Source of the DNA: Bacteroidales bacterium
GTDB lineage: Bacteria > Bacteroidota > Bacteroidia > Bacteroidales > UBA932
Length of the DNA stretch: 64,000 nt
Assembly: GCA_017550655.1 (NCBI GenBank)
Contig: JAFZOK010000013.1
Location: forward strand, 372,001 to 436,000
Direction: 5' to 3'
The notes beneath the pieces were generated by a model. That model searched no databases. It had not been told where the DNA came from and worked only from the letters and a program-made list of their open reading frames with translations. Positions 37,188 through 45,624 of this stretch are shown here, in pieces (the stretch's first letter is position 1; the number at the start of each line of letters is the position of its first letter). The position numbers and the translations under genes are program-made.

Positions 37188-38087
37188 TTATTGATTCTTG
37201 TTTTCCTCAGCGATTAAAGCAAGGTTAATGAAATCTTCCACACCCAACTGCTCCGGTCTTTTGTCCAGAAGCGGAGCGCCTTCTTCATACTGTGAAATGA
37301 TATCCGGAGAAATTATCTGGCGTATCGAATTTCTCAGAGTCTTCCTTCTCTGTCCGAATGTGGTTTTGATGATGTTCTTGTACACATCCCAATTGCATTC
37401 CAGTTCTTCCCGGGTGTTTCTCCAAAGCCTTATCACTCCGCTCTTTACCTTTGGCGGTGGAACAAACGCACTCTCGTCTACGGTAAAGAGATATTCGATA
37501 TCGTACCAGGTCTGGAGCAGCACGGAAAGTATGCCGTAGTCTCTTCCCCCGGGACCAGAAGCCAGCCTTTCTGCAACCTCTTTCTGAAGCATGCACACAA
37601 CCTGTGAAACCCTGTCTTTTTCTTCCAGAATCTTGAAGAAAATCTGCGATGAAATGTTGTACGGGAAATTGCCGATAACGTATACTTCGTTGCCGTTGGT
37701 TCCGGGCTTTATGTCGGAAGTTGATGGGAAAACTTCTTCAAGTTCCGTCTGCAGAAAATCTCTTGGCTGAAGAGTGTAGAGGAACTGCGGGAAGCGGTCT
37801 CGGAGCTTGTCTATAGATTCCGTATCTATTTCGCAGAGCTGGAGGTTAATCCTCTTGTCCATCAGCAGGAACTTGGTGAGCACACCCGTTCCCGGGCCTA
37901 TCTCCAGGACATTTACCCCGCCCTCAATGGTAGGGCTTTCATCCAGCCCGCTTTCCGGAATCAGCAGAGAGTCCACAATCTCTATGGCAATATCCTCGTC
38001 GCTGAGGAAATGCTGCCCCAGAGCCTTCTTGGCCCTTACGCCCTCAAACCTCGGGCCCATTTTCCTATGTGCGGAGTTTCTTCTCAT
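37188..38087 (-). CDS. rsmA: 16S rRNA dimethyladenosine transferase RsmA (KsgA)
   Basis: 299 residues from the ATG at 38085-38087; a TTG further upstream would place translation across the promoter element. Motifs: KKALGQHFLSDEDIA, SAM-binding VLEIGPGTGVLTKF, LCEIDTES, and the adenine-pocket NFPYNISSQIFFKI (NFPY replacing the more common NLPY). It dimethylates two adjacent adenines in the 3' helix of 16S rRNA during 30S maturation. A small insertion (PESGLDESPTIEGG) precedes the SAM motif. Divergent from aspS. Confidence 0.95.
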   Translation of the reverse strand: MRRNSAHRKMGPRFEGVRAKKALGQHFLSDEDIAIEIVDSLLIPESGLDESPTIEGGVNVLEIGPGTGVLTKFLLMDKRINLQLCEIDTESIDKLRDRFPQFLYTLQPRDFLQTELEEVFPSTSDIKPGTNGNEVYVIGNFPYNISSQIFFKILEEKDRVSQVVCMLQKEVAERLASGPGGRDYGILSVLLQTWYDIEYLFTVDESAFVPPPKVKSGVIRLWRNTREELECNWDVYKNIIKTTFGQRRKTLRNSIRQIISPDIISQYEEGAPLLDKRPEQLGVEDFINLALIAEENKNQ

Positions 38088-38094
38088 TACCGCA

Positions 38095-38102
38095 CAAAAA
38101 TA
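38095..38102 (-). promoter_or_regulatory. -7 promoter element for rsmA
   Basis: The minus strand reads TATTTTTG, matching TAnnTTTG, 7 bases from the rsmA ATG. Confidence 0.55.
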
Positions 38103-38114
38103 GAAAAATAACAG

Positions 38115-38122
38115 TAACTTTG
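38115..38122 (+). promoter_or_regulatory. -7 promoter element for aspS
   Basis: TAACTTTG matches TAnnTTTG, 26 bases before the aspS ATG and 12 bases from the opposing rsmA element. Confidence 0.6.
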
Positions 38123-38148
38123 GGGCTGTCAAAAAACACTTTGAATTT

Positions 38149-39921
38149 ATGTACAGGACAAATACTTGCGGAGAGCTTAGGCTCAGCGATGCCGGAAAGA
38201 AGGTAACTCTGGCCGGATGGGTTCAGAGAATAAGGAAGATGGGAAGCCTCAACTTTGTTGATCTGAGGGACCGTTACGGAATCACACAGCTTGTGGCAGA
38301 TGACAATGCAGACGCTGCTGTTCTCGAGACTCTGAATTCTCTTGGAAGAGAATATGTTATTCAGGCAATCGGAATGGTTAGGGAGCGCCAGAGCAAGAAC
38401 CCTAAGATGCCTACGGGAGACATTGAAATAGAACTGGAGAAGATAAACATTCTGAACGCTGCCGTAACCCCTCCGTTCACGATCGAGGAGCAGAGCGACG
38501 GCGGAGAAGACCTCCGTGCAAAATACCGCTATCTGGATCTTAGAAGGGGCCCGCTGCAGAGAGCCCTCAAGCTCCGTCACCAGATGGCCATCGAGACAAG
38601 AAAATATCTGGACAGTCAGGACTTTATGGAGATAGAGACTCCGTTCCTTATCAAGAGTACCCCGGAGGGAGCCAGGGACTTTGTGGTTCCTTCCAGAATG
38701 AATCCGGGAGAGTTCTACGCCCTGCCTCAGAGTCCGCAGACATTCAAGCAGCTGCTGATGGTTTCCGGATTTGACCGCTACTGCCAGATTGTAAGATGCT
38801 TCAGGGATGAGGACCTTAGGGCCGACCGCCAGCCGGAATTCACCCAGATAGACTGCGAGATGAGCTTCGTTGAAAGGGAAGATGTGCTGCAGATGTTCGA
38901 AGGTCTGTTAAAGCACCTGTTCAAGGCTGTCAAGGGTATTGAATTCAACGAGCCGTTCGAGAGAATCACATACGACGAGGCGATGAATTATTTCGGTAGC
39001 GACAAGCCGGACCTCAGGTTCGGAATGCAGATGCACGACATCACTTCCACCGTTCAGGGCCACGGCTTCTCCGTGTTCGACAGCGCAGAGTATGTCGGAG
39101 CTATCGCCGTTCCGGGATGCGCAGGCTATTCCCGCAAGCAGACCGACGAGCTCACCGAGTGGGTAAAGCGCCCGCAGGTTGGAGCCAAGGGCCTGGTATT
39201 CATCAAGCTCGGCGATGAAGTAAAGTCTTCAATCGACAAGTTCTACACTCCTGAGCAGATACGGGAAATCGCAGCCAAGTGCGATGCAAACAAGGGAGAC
39301 CTCATACTGATTCTCTGCGGTCCTAAACACAAGACTCAGGTTGCACTGGGAACCCTGCGTCTGGAGATGGGAGCAAGGTTGGGCCTCAGGAAGGGCGACG
39401 TGTTCAAGCCGCTTTGGGTTACGGACTTCCCTCTTCTGGAATGGGACGACGAGACTCAGAGATTCTACGCTATGCACCATCCGTTCACATCTCCTAAGCC
39501 GGAGGATCTGGACAAGTTCTTCTCCAACGACAAGGAGGGCCTTGCGGCAGTTAAGGCGAACGCATACGATATTGTGCTCAACGGCAACGAGATAGGAGGA
39601 GGTTCCATCCGTATCCACGACCGCAAGGTTCAGGAGAGGATGTTCGAGATCCTGGGCTTTACCCACGAGCAGGCGGAATACCGCTTCGGCTTCCTGATGA
39701 ACGCCTTCAAGTATGGAGCTCCGCCTCACGGAGGACTTGCATTCGGATTCGATAGGCTTTGCGCCCTGTTCGGAGGCCAGGAGACCATCCGCGACTACAT
39801 TGCATTCCCGAAGAACAATATGGGAAGAGATGTTATGGCTGAGGCTCCGTCCGTAATCGACGACGCCCAGATGGATGAGCTCTTCCTCAAGAGCACTTAC
39901 AATAAAGAAGCAAACAAGTAA
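38149..39921 (+). CDS. aspS: Aspartyl-tRNA synthetase
   Basis: 590 residues, bacterial type. An OB-fold anticodon domain (about 1-110, [20 protein letters not shown]) is followed by the class II catalytic core: motif 2 region [20 protein letters not shown], the GAD insertion domain typical of bacterial enzymes, and motif 3 [16 protein letters not shown]. It charges tRNA-Asp; whether it is discriminating or also charges tRNA-Asn is not decidable here. yqeY and rnhB follow at 11 and 1 bases. Confidence 0.97.
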   Translation: MYRTNTCGELRLSDAGKKVTLAGWVQRIRKMGSLNFVDLRDRYGITQLVADDNADAAVLETLNSLGREYVIQAIGMVRERQSKNPKMPTGDIEIELEKINILNAAVTPPFTIEEQSDGGEDLRAKYRYLDLRRGPLQRALKLRHQMAIETRKYLDSQDFMEIETPFLIKSTPEGARDFVVPSRMNPGEFYALPQSPQTFKQLLMVSGFDRYCQIVRCFRDEDLRADRQPEFTQIDCEMSFVEREDVLQMFEGLLKHLFKAVKGIEFNEPFERITYDEAMNYFGSDKPDLRFGMQMHDITSTVQGHGFSVFDSAEYVGAIAVPGCAGYSRKQTDELTEWVKRPQVGAKGLVFIKLGDEVKSSIDKFYTPEQIREIAAKCDANKGDLILILCGPKHKTQVALGTLRLEMGARLGLRKGDVFKPLWVTDFPLLEWDDETQRFYAMHHPFTSPKPEDLDKFFSNDKEGLAAVKANAYDIVLNGNEIGGGSIRIHDRKVQERMFEILGFTHEQAEYRFGFLMNAFKYGAPPHGGLAFGFDRLCALFGGQETIRDYIAFPKNNMGRDVMAEAPSVIDDAQMDELFLKSTYNKEANK

Positions 39922-39932
39922 AACAGAAAGTT

Positions 39933-40400
39933 ATGTCACTCGAAAAACAGATACAGGAAGGCATCAAGCAGGCGATGATTGCAAAGGACAAGACCCGCCT
40001 GGAAAGTCTCAGGGCAATCAAGTCCCAGATCCTTCTGGCTAAGACCGCAGAAGGAGCAAAGCTGGAGGAAGACGGAAGCCTCTCGGACGACCAGATCCTC
40101 AAGCTCATACAGAAGCTTGTAAAGCAGCATCAGGAGAGCGCTGACCTCTACACCCAGAACAACCGTCCGGAACTTGCCGATGCAGAAATCGCAGAGGCAA
40201 AGGTTATGGAAGCGTTTCTTCCGAAGCAGATGACTGCTGAAGAACTTGCAGCGGAAATCAAGAACATCATCGCTGAGGTTGGAGCAACATCAATGAAGGA
40301 AATGGGCAAGGTTATGGGCGTCGCTTCCAAGAAGTTGGCTGGAAAGGCCGAGGGCAAGGCCATCGCCGATGCTGTGAAAGCCGCTCTTTCCGCCCTTTAA
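39933..40400 (+). CDS. yqeY: GatB/YqeY domain protein
   Basis: 155 residues, almost wholly helical. SLEKQIQEGIKQAMIAKDKT, RLESLRAIKSQILLA and AKVMEAFLPKQMTAEELAAE match the YqeY family, which shares the C-terminal tRNA-binding domain of GatB, the amidotransferase subunit. Located right after aspS, a tRNA-related role is plausible, though the family's function is unproven. Confidence 0.92.
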   Translation: MSLEKQIQEGIKQAMIAKDKTRLESLRAIKSQILLAKTAEGAKLEEDGSLSDDQILKLIQKLVKQHQESADLYTQNNRPELADAEIAEAKVMEAFLPKQMTAEELAAEIKNIIAEVGATSMKEMGKVMGVASKKLAGKAEGKAIADAVKAALSAL

Positions 40401-40401
40401 A

Positions 40402-41058
40402 ATGCTGCTTCCATTCTATCAGGAGGGAGTCTTTGAAGCCGGCACGGACGAGGCCGGAAGGGGACCATTGGCCGGACCTGTCGTTGCGGCTGCCGTAATC
40501 CTTCCGCTGGACGATAAGGACAATCCGCTCTTTACACATCCGCATCTTACGGATTCCAAGAAACTTACGGAGAAACAGAGGGAAGAACTCCGCCCGATGA
40601 TAATGGAACACGCTCTTGCCTACGGGATTGCAAGGGTTGAGGCGGATGAGATAGACAGGATAAACATTCTTAACGCCTCTATTCTGGCAATGCATAAAGC
40701 CATCGCCGAGGCGGAGAAAATGCTAAGGAAAAAGAACAGGAAATTCCTTCTCCATCACATCATTTCAGACGGCAACAAGTTCCATCCCTATACATCAAAG
40801 ATCCAGAAGAAAGCCATCCCCCACAAGACCATTGTTAAGGGAGACGCCACCTACATTTCAATAGCAGCGGCATCTATTCTTGCAAAAACAGAGAGAGACC
40901 ATATAATGGACTCCCTCTCTGAAACTTATCCTCAATACAACTGGAAGAAAAACAAGGCTTATCCCACCAAAGACCATCGCGATGCCATCGCCAAATACGG
41001 CCCCACTCCATACCACAGAATGTCTTTCCGCCTGCTTCCCGATCCTACGCTTTTTTAG
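40402..41058 (+). CDS. rnhB: Ribonuclease HII
   Basis: 218 residues. D16EAGRG21 opens the RNase H fold; other acidic residues appear in LTDSKKLTEKQREEL, ISDGNKFHPY and TYISIAAASILAKTERD. It removes misincorporated ribonucleotides and RNA from RNA/DNA hybrids. The ATG follows the yqeY stop by one base. The stop TAG shares TTAG with the stop of the convergent Mrp gene. Confidence 0.96.
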   Translation: MLLPFYQEGVFEAGTDEAGRGPLAGPVVAAAVILPLDDKDNPLFTHPHLTDSKKLTEKQREELRPMIMEHALAYGIARVEADEIDRINILNASILAMHKAIAEAEKMLRKKNRKFLLHHIISDGNKFHPYTSKIQKKAIPHKTIVKGDATYISIAAASILAKTERDHIMDSLSETYPQYNWKKNKAYPTKDHRDAIAKYGPTPYHRMSFRLLPDPTLF

Positions 41059-42149
41059 GTTAATTGCTCGGCGAGGCGGTGGAAGCAGTCTTTTACGATT
41101 CCGTCGTCAAGTGCGGCCGGATGGCCGAAGTCTCCGCCTTCCATAATGCCCATCACCACAGGTATCTGGCCGAGCAGCGGAACATTGTATTTTTCCGCCA
41201 TGGTTTCTCCGCCGTTTCTTCCGAAGATGTAATACTTGTGGTCAGGAAGTTCTTCCGGGGTAAACCAGCTCATGTTTTCAACAATTCCGAGGATTGGAGT
41301 GTGGACATCCTTGTTGCGGAACATGTTGATTCCCTTCTCGACATCGGCGAGAGCAATCTTCTGAGGGGTGGTCACGATGATTGCCCCGTTAAGCGGAATC
41401 TCCTGGATCATAGTGATGTGTATGTCCCCGGTTCCAGGAGGAAGGTCTATCAGGAGATAGTCCAGTTCTCCCCACATCACCTCGTATGAAAGCTGCTTGA
41501 GGGCTCCGCAGGCCATAGGGCCCCTCCAGATGAGTGCCTGCTCCGGCTTGGCGAAGTAGCCGATACTCATCCATTTTACCCCGAACTTTTCAATAGGAAC
41601 TATGAGATCCTTTTCCTGTCCGTTTCTTTCCGCTTTTGTGATAGGAGGAACCTCGTCTTCAGTGCCCGTCATCTTCGGAACGGAAGGGCCATAGACATCC
41701 GCATCCAGAAGGCCGACCTTATAACCCATCTGGGCAAGGGCGATTGCAAGGTTAACGGCAACGGAGGATTTGCCCACGCCGCCTTTTCCAGACGCTATTG
41801 CGATGATATTCTGTACGTTTGAAAGCTCCTGCTTGTCAAGGTCTCCCCTTCCAAGTTCGCCCTTTTTGTGGCCGGTGGCGTTCTTGGTGTCCACGAGGAC
41901 CAGGATTTTGGTCTTGGCATTTGGAAAGGCTCTTTTCAAAGTCTTTTCACAGGCTTCCTTTATAGCGTTTGCCATCGGGTCGCTGCGATGGAAAACAAGC
42001 CGGAAACTTATGGTTCCGGCATTGTCTTCATCGTTTGGATCCGTCTTGTATTCGAGGTTCTGGACAAGGCTTAATTCTATTACGGAACGTTCATATTCCG
42101 GATGGAAAACCGAGTTCAGAGCCTCTTCAATATCAGACAGTTGAATCAT
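41055..42149 (-). CDS. apbC: Mrp/NBP35-family iron-sulfur carrier ATPase (ApbC)
   Basis: 364 residues. An N-terminal MIP18/DUF59 domain (about 5-90) is followed by a deviant Walker A P-loop G121KGGVGKS128 (signature Lys122), switch DADVYGPSVPKMTG, and LPPGTGDIHITMIQ. The C-terminal CxxC that bridges the cluster in E. coli ApbC is absent: the corresponding region reads IVENMSWFTPEELPDHKYYI. It would carry or insert Fe-S clusters in the cytoplasm. It lies 5 bases downstream of the S46 peptidase gene. Confidence 0.92.
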   Translation of the reverse strand: MIQLSDIEEALNSVFHPEYERSVIELSLVQNLEYKTDPNDEDNAGTISFRLVFHRSDPMANAIKEACEKTLKRAFPNAKTKILVLVDTKNATGHKKGELGRGDLDKQELSNVQNIIAIASGKGGVGKSSVAVNLAIALAQMGYKVGLLDADVYGPSVPKMTGTEDEVPPITKAERNGQEKDLIVPIEKFGVKWMSIGYFAKPEQALIWRGPMACGALKQLSYEVMWGELDYLLIDLPPGTGDIHITMIQEIPLNGAIIVTTPQKIALADVEKGINMFRNKDVHTPILGIVENMSWFTPEELPDHKYYIFGRNGGETMAEKYNVPLLGQIPVVMGIMEGGDFGHPAALDDGIVKDCFHRLAEQLT

Positions 42150-42154
42150 TACTG

Positions 42155-44281
42155 CTATTTCTTTATATCCATTTCGTTAAGGAGATATCCGGCACCGCCG
42201 AACTTGTCGATGATGAACAGCACATAGCGGATATCAACATTGATGCATCGCTGAAGATTAGGCTCAAAGATGATGTCTCCGCTCATTGCCTCCCAGTTGC
42301 CGTCAAATGCAAGGCCGATGAGTTCTCCCTTGGCGTTGAGAACGTCACTACCGGAGTTACCGCCGGTGATGTCGTTGTTGGTAAGGAAGCAGCAAGGCAT
42401 TTCTCCGTTAGGCATAGCATACTGTCCATAGTCCTTTGCAAGGTAGAGTTCCTTAAGTTTTGCAGGAACTACAAACTCAGGATCGTCCGGATTCTCCTTC
42501 TGCATAACTCCCTCAAGGGTAGTGTAGTACTTGTACTCAACAGCATCCTTTGGAGCATATCCGCCAACCTTTCCGTAGGTAAGCCTCATAGTGAAGTTTG
42601 CATCCGGATAGATTGGATTGTCGCCGTTCATTTCCATAAGGCCCTTCATATAGGCTTTCTTTGCCTTTGCAAATTCCTCGGAATCCTTGTTGACCTCTTC
42701 CATCATAGGACGGTAGGAAGTGGAGAACTCCATAAGATACTGTACGGCAGGATCGTTTCTCAGATCGTATGTTGTGTCAGAGAAAGACTTGATAGCCTTT
42801 TCCTGATCGGTGAAGACAGTATTATCGAAAATGTTGTCGACATACTTGTCGATATCTCCGCCGAACTTCTCGTCTATTGTCTTGTAGCACTGAGGAATGT
42901 ATGAAGGCTCGGTGACATTTTCCTTGAAGGTCTTGAGCAGAACCTTGCTGGTCTTGCGGTCAAGTTCAGGAGAATAGTCCTTGTAGAAGTTTTCCGTCTG
43001 TTTCTTGAAGTTCTCGATATCGGCTTCGCTTCTTACCCTCAGGGCTCTTGAAGCCGGCTGGAGAATCTCCACGTTGTTGAGTGTTTCCATCAGATATACG
43101 AGAGCGGCGTATGGCTTGCTTCTCTTTGCAACGGCGTTGTTGATAACCTCAACGCAGTTACCGTATTCTGCCTGACGTGCAGGATCCTGCGCAACCCAAT
43201 CGTTGAAGACTTTCTCTTCCTCTGCCCTTCTTTCTGCGGTGTTGAGTTTTGCAAAGGTCTCGTTCATTCCGATGGAGTTCTTGCGGTAGTTGGAAGAAGA
43301 GGCAAACTTACTGGCATACTGGATGTTGGTCTTCTGGTCTGCCCTCATTGCGGCTCTCCAGACATCCTCCTTGGCAGTTCTTGCAACGATTCTTGGCTCG
43401 TTAGCCGCATCTCTGCGGTCTATAACCTCCTGGCTTGTCAGATAGCGGTTGGTGCTTCCAGGGAAGCCGAGGATCATTGCAAAGTCCCCGGGCTTGTAGC
43501 CCTTGAGTGAAATGCTCAGGAACTTTTTCGGAGTGTAAGGAACGTTATCTTCGGAATACTCTGCAGGATTGTTGTCCTTGTCTGCGTAGATTCTGAAAAC
43601 GGAGAAGTCTCCGGTATGTCTAGGCCACTCCCAGTTGTCGGTCTCGCCGCCGAACTTTCCGATTGAGGAAGGCGGTGCGCCCACAAAGCGGATGTCCTTA
43701 AAGGTCTTGGAAACAACAATATAGTAAGCATTGCCCTCGTAGAAGGAAACTACTCTTGCGGTCAGATACTTGTCTTCTCCAACGGCATCCTTTGTAAGGG
43801 AATCGCGGAATTTGCGGAGAAAATCGTCTCCCTTCTTTCCGCCCATCTCCTCAGACTTCTTCTCTGCGGCCAGCATAACGTCTGTAACATCGATGAAGCG
43901 GTCTATAAATGTTACGCTGAGGCCAGGAGCGGAGAGTTCCTGGTCGCGGCTCATTGCCCAGAATCCGTCTCTGAGATAATCGTGGTCTGTGCTGGAAAGT
44001 TTCTGGATGCTGCCGTATCCGCAGTGGTGGTTGGTGAAAACCAGACCCTGGCCGGAAACCACCTCAGCGGTACATCCGCCGCCGAAAATCATGATGGCGT
44101 CCTTGAGGGAAGAGTTGTTGATGTCGTAGATCTGTTTTGCGGTAAGCTTGCAGCCGTTCTGCTTCATTACCTTGATGTTCATCTTCTCAAGAAGAGGAAG
44201 CAGCCACATTCCTTCGTCTGCGGATGCCGAAACCGGAACAATCAGCATCAGCGCAATGGCTAAGAGTTTGAATTTTTTCAT
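42155..44281 (-). CDS. Dipeptidyl peptidase of family S46 (DPP7/DPP11)
   Basis: 708 residues with a signal peptide (FKLLAIALMLIVPVSASA). Chymotrypsin-like fold with a helical insertion: His in VFTNHHCGYG (85-86), Asp in TDNWEWPRHTGDF, and Ser in GGNSGSDVLNA. Family S46 enzymes release dipeptides from peptide N termini in the periplasm of asaccharolytic and gut Bacteroidales. In LIGLAFDGNWEAMSGD a Gly occupies the place where, as I recall, DPP11 has an S1 Arg for acidic P1 residues; this points to the DPP7 type with hydrophobic preference, tentatively. Confidence 0.93.
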   Translation of the reverse strand: MKKFKLLAIALMLIVPVSASADEGMWLLPLLEKMNIKVMKQNGCKLTAKQIYDINNSSLKDAIMIFGGGCTAEVVSGQGLVFTNHHCGYGSIQKLSSTDHDYLRDGFWAMSRDQELSAPGLSVTFIDRFIDVTDVMLAAEKKSEEMGGKKGDDFLRKFRDSLTKDAVGEDKYLTARVVSFYEGNAYYIVVSKTFKDIRFVGAPPSSIGKFGGETDNWEWPRHTGDFSVFRIYADKDNNPAEYSEDNVPYTPKKFLSISLKGYKPGDFAMILGFPGSTNRYLTSQEVIDRRDAANEPRIVARTAKEDVWRAAMRADQKTNIQYASKFASSSNYRKNSIGMNETFAKLNTAERRAEEEKVFNDWVAQDPARQAEYGNCVEVINNAVAKRSKPYAALVYLMETLNNVEILQPASRALRVRSEADIENFKKQTENFYKDYSPELDRKTSKVLLKTFKENVTEPSYIPQCYKTIDEKFGGDIDKYVDNIFDNTVFTDQEKAIKSFSDTTYDLRNDPAVQYLMEFSTSYRPMMEEVNKDSEEFAKAKKAYMKGLMEMNGDNPIYPDANFTMRLTYGKVGGYAPKDAVEYKYYTTLEGVMQKENPDDPEFVVPAKLKELYLAKDYGQYAMPNGEMPCCFLTNNDITGGNSGSDVLNAKGELIGLAFDGNWEAMSGDIIFEPNLQRCINVDIRYVLFIIDKFGGAGYLLNEMDIKK

Positions 44282-44307
44282 ATTGAATTTGTTTTGTGTT
44301 TATTTCA

Positions 44308-44315
44308 TAACTTTG
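44308..44315 (+). promoter_or_regulatory. -7 promoter element for the glycerate kinase
   Basis: TAACTTTG matches TAnnTTTG, 30 bases before the ATG at 44346. Confidence 0.55.
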
Positions 44316-44345
44316 GCTTGCAAAGTGTAAAAATAGTCAAAAAAA

Positions 44346-45554
44346 ATGAACCGTATAGGGAAAGTCTTCATTTGCCCGGACAAGTTCAAGGGAGGTCTGT
44401 CTTCAGATAAAGTCGCCTCGGCGATAAGGGAAGGTCTTGAGCGATATTTTCCCTCTCCGGTTGAAATCCTGACCGTGGAAATGGCTGATGGGGGAGACGG
44501 CAGCGCAGCCCTTTTCCAGAAGCTTTCCGGAGCCCAAAAAATAGAGCTTTCCGCCTGCGGGCCCTTGGGAGATAACGTGGAAACTTCCTATATGTTCTGC
44601 GACAATCCTTCTGCACTCTCGTCCGGCCCTGCGGCATTTATAGAATGTGCCAGAATCTGCGGCATGGAGATGGTTCCGAAAGGCCTTCGCAATCCGCTAA
44701 AAACCACAACGTTCGGTCTTGGACAGCTTGTTCTGGATGCCGTCAGCAGGGGAGCGGAAACAGTTTGCGTAGGGCTTGGGGGCAGCGCCACTAACGACTG
44801 CGGAACCGGAATGCTTCAGGGAATGGGATTCCGCCTCGGGCTTCCGGCTGGAGTCAAGGCAACGGGCGGCACGCTTTCTCAAATTGTCTCCATTGAAGAA
44901 ATGGATGATGAGGGTCTGAAACAGAAACTTTCCCGAACAAGATTCATTATAATCAACGATGTGGACAATCCTCTCCTCGGCCCGCTTGGTGCAACATACG
45001 TCTATTCCGGGCAGAAAGGTGCAAGCCGCGAAGCTATGGACAGGATGGAAAAGGACATGGAGGGACTTCTTGGGCGGATGGGAAACAGTTTCCTCTCCAA
45101 GGCATCTGCCGGGGAAGATGCGCTTTGTCCCGGAGCCGGTGCAGCAGGAGGACTTGGCTTTGCCTTCCGCCATTTTCTTGGAGCGGACTCGGTGTCCGGT
45201 TTTGACTTCTTCGGAGAAAAACTCCAGGGGCTTTCTTCAAAAATCGCCGAGGCTGATATTGTCATAACGGGAGAGGGCAGTGTGGATTCGCAGAGCCTTA
45301 TGGGCAAGGTTGTGGGTGGGTGCTGCTCCTGCCTTTCAAAGTGTCCTGACGTTTCCGGCAAGCGAATTTGGCTTGTTTGCGGAAAGAGCAGTCTGGATGT
45401 GGAGGAAGTTGCCGAAAGATGCGGAACGTCCAATGTTGGCATATATCAACTTTCAGATATTGAGCCGGATATAAACATCAGGATAAAGAACGAATTTCCT
45501 CTTCTTGTCCGCCTGGCATATAGCGCGGCAAAGGAATTGGACACTACTCTATAG
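44346..45554 (+). CDS. Glycerate kinase (GarK/GlxK family)
   Basis: 402 residues. FICPDKFKGGLSSDKVASAI at the N terminus, VEMADGGDGS, VCVGLGGSATNDCGTGML, and the C-terminal ADIVITGEGSVDSQSLMGKV are the signatures of the two-domain glycerate kinase family. It phosphorylates D-glycerate to 2-phosphoglycerate (3- in some members). A single gene flanked by its own promoter element and that of fusA2; no glyoxylate or galactarate genes lie nearby. Confidence 0.94.
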   Translation: MNRIGKVFICPDKFKGGLSSDKVASAIREGLERYFPSPVEILTVEMADGGDGSAALFQKLSGAQKIELSACGPLGDNVETSYMFCDNPSALSSGPAAFIECARICGMEMVPKGLRNPLKTTTFGLGQLVLDAVSRGAETVCVGLGGSATNDCGTGMLQGMGFRLGLPAGVKATGGTLSQIVSIEEMDDEGLKQKLSRTRFIIINDVDNPLLGPLGATYVYSGQKGASREAMDRMEKDMEGLLGRMGNSFLSKASAGEDALCPGAGAAGGLGFAFRHFLGADSVSGFDFFGEKLQGLSSKIAEADIVITGEGSVDSQSLMGKVVGGCCSCLSKCPDVSGKRIWLVCGKSSLDVEEVAERCGTSNVGIYQLSDIEPDINIRIKNEFPLLVRLAYSAAKELDTTL

Positions 45555-45574
45555 GAAGAGGGCGTTTTTTTTCG

Positions 45575-45582
45575 TACATTTG
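45575..45582 (+). promoter_or_regulatory. -7 promoter element for fusA2
   Basis: TACATTTG matches TAnnTTTG, 42 bases before the ATG at 45625. Confidence 0.5.
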
Positions 45583-45624
45583 GCGTCTTGAATTTGAAAT
45601 AATAAGCAATCAAAATCAATAACA

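Noticed and set aside
38088-38132. Upstream TTG start of rsmA
   Set aside because: It would place the -7 promoter element inside the coding region and adds a hydrophobic segment not found in RsmA.
41969-42904. 311-codon plus-strand frame opposite the S46 peptidase and Mrp genes
   Set aside because: Crosses two real genes antisense and has no protein family character.
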